From NCBI GenBank assembly GCA_963971425.1, contig OZ020517.1, positions 22,206,462 through 22,270,461 of the forward strand: a stretch of 64,000 bases of DNA. The letters run 5' to 3'. Of this stretch, positions 60,674-64,000 are shown in pieces (position 1 is the first letter of the stretch; each line of letters begins with the position of its first letter). The notes beneath the pieces were generated by a model. It was not told the DNA's origin. It did no database searches and saw nothing but the letters and a program-made list of their open reading frames with translations. The translations under genes were made by a program, and so were the position numbers. Source of the stretch: Bryoerythrophyllum caledonicum. Its lineage: Eukaryota; Streptophyta; Bryopsida; Pottiales; Pottiaceae.

Positions 60674-61320
60674 TAGAAAATGAGGGGTTAAAAGATGAGA
60701 AAGTGAAAAGAAGTGAAAGATGAAAAAAAGAAAAAATAATATTAATTATAGGAAGTGAAAGAATATAGGATAAGGGGCTATATATTGAGAGAGTAAAGAG
60801 TAAGATGTTAACAAGTGAGTTTATAATAATAAAGAAAGTAAAAAGAGAAATAGAAAAGTTAAAAGTTATAAAATTTGTAATAATAATAGAAAGTAAATGA
60901 ATCAAGGAAAAAAGAATATCAAATAATAGAATAAATACAAAGAGAGTATAAGATAAACTATTAAAAAGTATAAGAGTGAAAAGTAAAGGCATAAAGAATA
61001 AATGAATGAAAGATATAAAAGTACAAAAAATAGGAGAAAGTATAAAAACAATAAGATGTACGTAAGAGTTCAAGTTATTTTTTAAAGTATTTGTAGTATT
61101 TATAAATACTATATATATATTATATTTGTAATTTTGTAGTATTTTTAAATATTTTTTGATTGTTTTTTGTTTTATAATCACCACGAATCCATTTGTCAAA
61201 ACTAGTTTGGCTGCTCCAATGAGTTCGTTGGAGAAGTTGATCCATTATCATCAGGAAGACCTCATTTGGTCTTGCAACACTCTTATTTCCGCTTGAAGTG
61301 CACTAGTGTTTTTGATTTGC
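60674..61320. other. AT-rich sequence that truncates element C
   Basis: Purine-rich on + (gaaagtgaaaagaagtgaaag). The word agaatatcaaataatagaa occurs at the junction (60661) and again at about 60912, so the junction may result from recombination or insertion of a repeat. The minus-strand open frame 61199-60666 is low in complexity and not believed. Confidence 0.6.
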
Positions 61321-62820
61321 TCAACATGTACTATATCTACATAGCTTTTGGCCCTCCGTGACAATCACCTCTTTGAGACTATCCATTTCTTGCCAAGTTT
61401 CCCCCAAAGTGGCTTTGGAACTCTTGGCTACCGCTACATCTATTAGTGTGTTGATGTCCTTTTTACTGTAACTGTCCCTCATCATGATGTTTAGTGTTTC
61501 TACCGTATTGGCAATTGCAATGTTGATATCCAGGAACCCTAACCTAGTTAGCTCCTCCGGGCTAGGTCTAAGTTTTCCATCCATGCTACGAGGGTGAGCA
61601 ATAAACTCCAAATATTTGTTAAACATCTTCTCACATTTGTTTAGATATTTCTTGAAGACTGCAACATTGTTACACTCCACATTACAAGATCCCACATGTT
61701 TCTCATTCTCAAGTCTAAAATAGATGCTAACAACATTTTCCTCTCCCATGAATTGTTTCATGACTACCTCTAGCTCGTTGGTGGATTTGGTTTTGTTCAA
61801 GTTTTGAGCAATTAGAACTACGACATCCTTTTTGGCTTTCTCATCCTCCGTCATCCTCCCACTTTTAACAAAGATCGGCACAAACACTTCACTATCCGCA
61901 TATATTTTCTGCTCCTTTATCTTGCTAGCCTCATCAGGAGTTGGTGCTTTCACCCATGCAAAATCTGTCAATTCCTTTTTCGTGACCGTGGTGATCTCAT
62001 ATTCCACTCTCCTCTTGAATCCTTCATTCACAATTTCGTAAAGGACGTCAAACCATTTTCTACTTTTGAGTGAAGGGTTGCTAATCCTTATTGATAGAAG
62101 TCTTTGGATAGCTATAGAGTCAAAGGATTTGCAAACCTTTCTTCTCACTAGCAAAGTTTCATCTAGCTTAAGGATAAAGGGGCAAATCCCCGTAAGGAGG
62201 GCACATGCATCTCTCTCAGGATCTTTTAAATGAATTTTTACTACACCACTCCAATTCTCTGACTTCTGAAGACACATGATAGCTATAGGTTGTGCCATTC
62301 TCTCTTCTAGTGGTATTTTCATGTGCATAAGTCTATCTCTCACTAGCCTTAACAGTGTGTCCTTAGAGACAATGTTTTCTCCAATCTCAAAAGAAATGGC
62401 TATTTGGTAATCAAGGGAAAAGCCAAATTCGTCCACTTCCACATCACATGGAAGTTGGGTGAGATTTAGATGGTTCCCCTCTTTCCCATCAGCTCTAGAG
62501 TTAGGCCATTGCTCTTGCGTGACATACGAGAAGGAAACAATTGCCTCACTTGCTTCGACTGCTTTCAAATTGCTCATCCCTTCCGACTCCATTTCACTCA
62601 CACTAAGGTGTTTGACTCGGGGCCCTTCACAAATCTGCCCTAGATTATTCAAAGCATCAAAGCCTAACTAGAAACGAGGTCTCGCACGCTTCACCAAAAT
62701 TACCTCAAGAGAAAGAGATGTTGCAACATCCATGTCTAGACGTTTGATGGGTGATACGTCCATATCGTTGGAGTCCTCTTTGTTGGAGCAAGATGCTACT
62801 TCAACTTGTGGTGAATGCAT
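61321..62820 (-). CDS. Unrecognised protein, one in-frame TAG
   Basis: From ATG 62820 (MHSPQVEVASC) to TGA 61321 one frame of 500 codons is open except for TAG 62668-62670; an alternative start is ATG/ATT downstream of it near 62640. I do not recognise the family. The sequence is of normal complexity, mixed alpha/beta in pattern, with charged stretches (KKELTDFAWVKAPTPDEASK, FKKYLNKCEKMFNKYLEF) and conserved-looking Cys residues. There is no signal peptide or membrane segment. No introns are needed. Its intronless form, location next to truncated element C, and single TAG suggest a transposon-derived or retrocopied gene, but this is inference. Confidence 0.55.
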
Positions 62821-64000
62821 TCTATATGACTAAGAAGAGAAGTGAAAAGAGATTTCTCTAAGTAAACGGGCAATTCCAACAAATTCACTACTCCAACATT
62901 CCACAATTTAAGTTGTGGGCCGTGTAGGATAGGAGTGTGAGATTAGAAGAGATTGTATAGCAATATGTTGAGGTAAAAAAGTATATCAATTATGATATCC
63001 CTTTCACCTCTATTGCAGATTGGGCAATATTGACATGGGCAGTAATAGCTATAGAAGCAATACTTCCTTCTTATCATTGCTATATATCTAAGACTTAAGT
63101 AATGATCTACACATTGTAAATAACATAGCAATGAAGTTACACAATTATAACAACTAGAGCATTTTATATTAGCATTTCTATCAGCATCAGTTCTATACGG
63201 CAAGCACAACATTTTACACACATCTTTACGGCATTTTCTACTTCTACTTCCTAATGCAAAGAGACACATAGTAGATACACCACTTAATTGTGTGGTCTAT
63301 CTTTCTACTTGACAAAACTTTATATTGAGTGCATAGAACCTACAATATAGTGGGTTTACACAATAAACCTCACATTGCAACAACTCAACAAGTATATACC
63401 AATACCAACCTTGTAGATTTCTTGGTTGTTGATTGGCCTTTTTTCTTTCCTCCGTGTTTGGTACTCTTGCCGTTGTTGACGACGGGGGTCGCTTTTCCTC
63501 CTAGCCACCACATTAATCACCAGAGGTTTAGGTTGCCTCTTGCCAGCCTTTCTAGTGGAAGACGCCAGTTTGGCCTCCGGGTTTGATATGTATTTGCTAT
63601 GAGGTCTAAAAACTTAAACTCATTTCTCTCTCTGACTCTACTTAAGTTGCTATAATCTGTGGAAGTAGTGCAAGAAAGCTTATAGTAGGTTGGGTGTGAC
63701 TACAAGACAAATATTGAGGCGACAGATTTGTGGGTGCCTCCGGGATAGAGATTCTCCACTGGTATAGTACTGATGAGTAATGTATGACGCAACACCACAC
63801 TCTCCTTCAGTCCCGCACTGTTTGCATAGTCTTTCGTCATGGTTTCTCCTTGGTCTTGTGTCGATTCTCCGAATACATTCGCTTTTCAGCTTCAACGTAC
63901 TGGTTGAGTTCTTTCTCTGGTGCAGCACAACGTTTCTCTTTGCCCAAGCGTGAGAGCCCGATCGAGTCTGCTCCATAGTGTGTGGCCGTTGTCTGCGAGG
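62821..64000. other. Right edge of the window, no confident gene
   Basis: A minus-strand Cys-rich open frame at 62943-63269 (CRKDVCKMLC, DADRNANIKCSSCYNC) has a faint likeness to zinc-binding tails but no reliable match. GT-rich and AT-rich intervals follow. Nothing else is supported. Confidence 0.45.

Noticed and set aside
60666-61199. 177-codon minus-strand frame rich in Phe, Ile, Leu and Ser
   Set aside because: Low-complexity translation of AT-rich DNA; no membrane-protein family signature.
62943-63269. Cys-rich minus-strand frame as a transposase zinc-ribbon
   Set aside because: Only a vague resemblance (DADRNANIKC); spacing of the Cys pairs does not fit and no catalytic part precedes it.

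Overview
The window reads as nuclear DNA of a streptophyte (land plant or streptophyte alga) with a repeat-rich genome. Evidence: a GSK3/shaggy-like kinase gene with an 11-exon coding region that matches the plant SK (ASK) family to its C-terminal tail; a plant plastid-type DUF212 (acid phosphatase/haloperoxidase-related) gene; an initiator-tRNA-Met-like sequence of plant type; GT-AG introns; and plant-type Ty3/gypsy elements, one with a tRNA-Asp-type primer binding site. Only about 5 kb is host gene sequence. The rest is transposons, many nested.

Layout. 1-1410: inverted arrays of a degenerate 21-bp minisatellite. 1590-25691: an old, heavily mutated Ty3/gypsy element (element A, + strand). 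It is split by a 13.0-kb terminal-inverted-repeat (TIR) DNA transposon (6342-19354) and by two LTR-like insertions (19837-21729 and 21734-23506) bounded by CCGG. 25.7-27 kb: a decayed Tc1/mariner transposase. 27285-29156 (-): the DUF212 gene, with a frameshift in its third exon. 29576-30485: a minisatellite and a MITE. 31123-42430 (-): element B, a younger relative of A, flanked on both sides by the same 348-bp sequence. 42.8-46 kb: AT-rich DNA without recognised genes. 46025: tRNA-iMet-like sequence. 47349-50189 (-): GSK3. 52350-52792: Tourist-like MITE. About 52.85-60.67 kb (+): element C, an Athila/Tat-like Ty3/gypsy element with a coding region inside its presumed 5' LTR. 61321-62820 (-): an unrecognised gene.

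Two unusual systems stand out. (1) Elements A and B are Ty3/gypsy retrotransposons that encode a DNMT3-like cytosine-5 DNA methyltransferase between protease and reverse transcriptase, and a PHD finger after integrase, in one reading frame of about 7.1 kb. (2) The 13-kb TIR transposon has two convergent genes. One is a DDE-like transposase (broken). The other is a spliced gene whose nine recognised exons join in phase into about 1,100 codons, ending in complete pre-SET, SET and post-SET modules of the Su(var)3-9/SUVR type, with a RING/PHD-like zinc cluster upstream. A retroelement with its own DNA methyltransferase was thus invaded by a DNA transposon with its own histone-methyltransferase-like gene.

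Premature stops in the mobile elements are mostly TAG, often where Gln is expected, while the two host genes have none. This fits deamination of methylated CAG (CHG) sites in silenced repeats. Calls rest on reading the sequence and remembered family signatures; no database search was possible.
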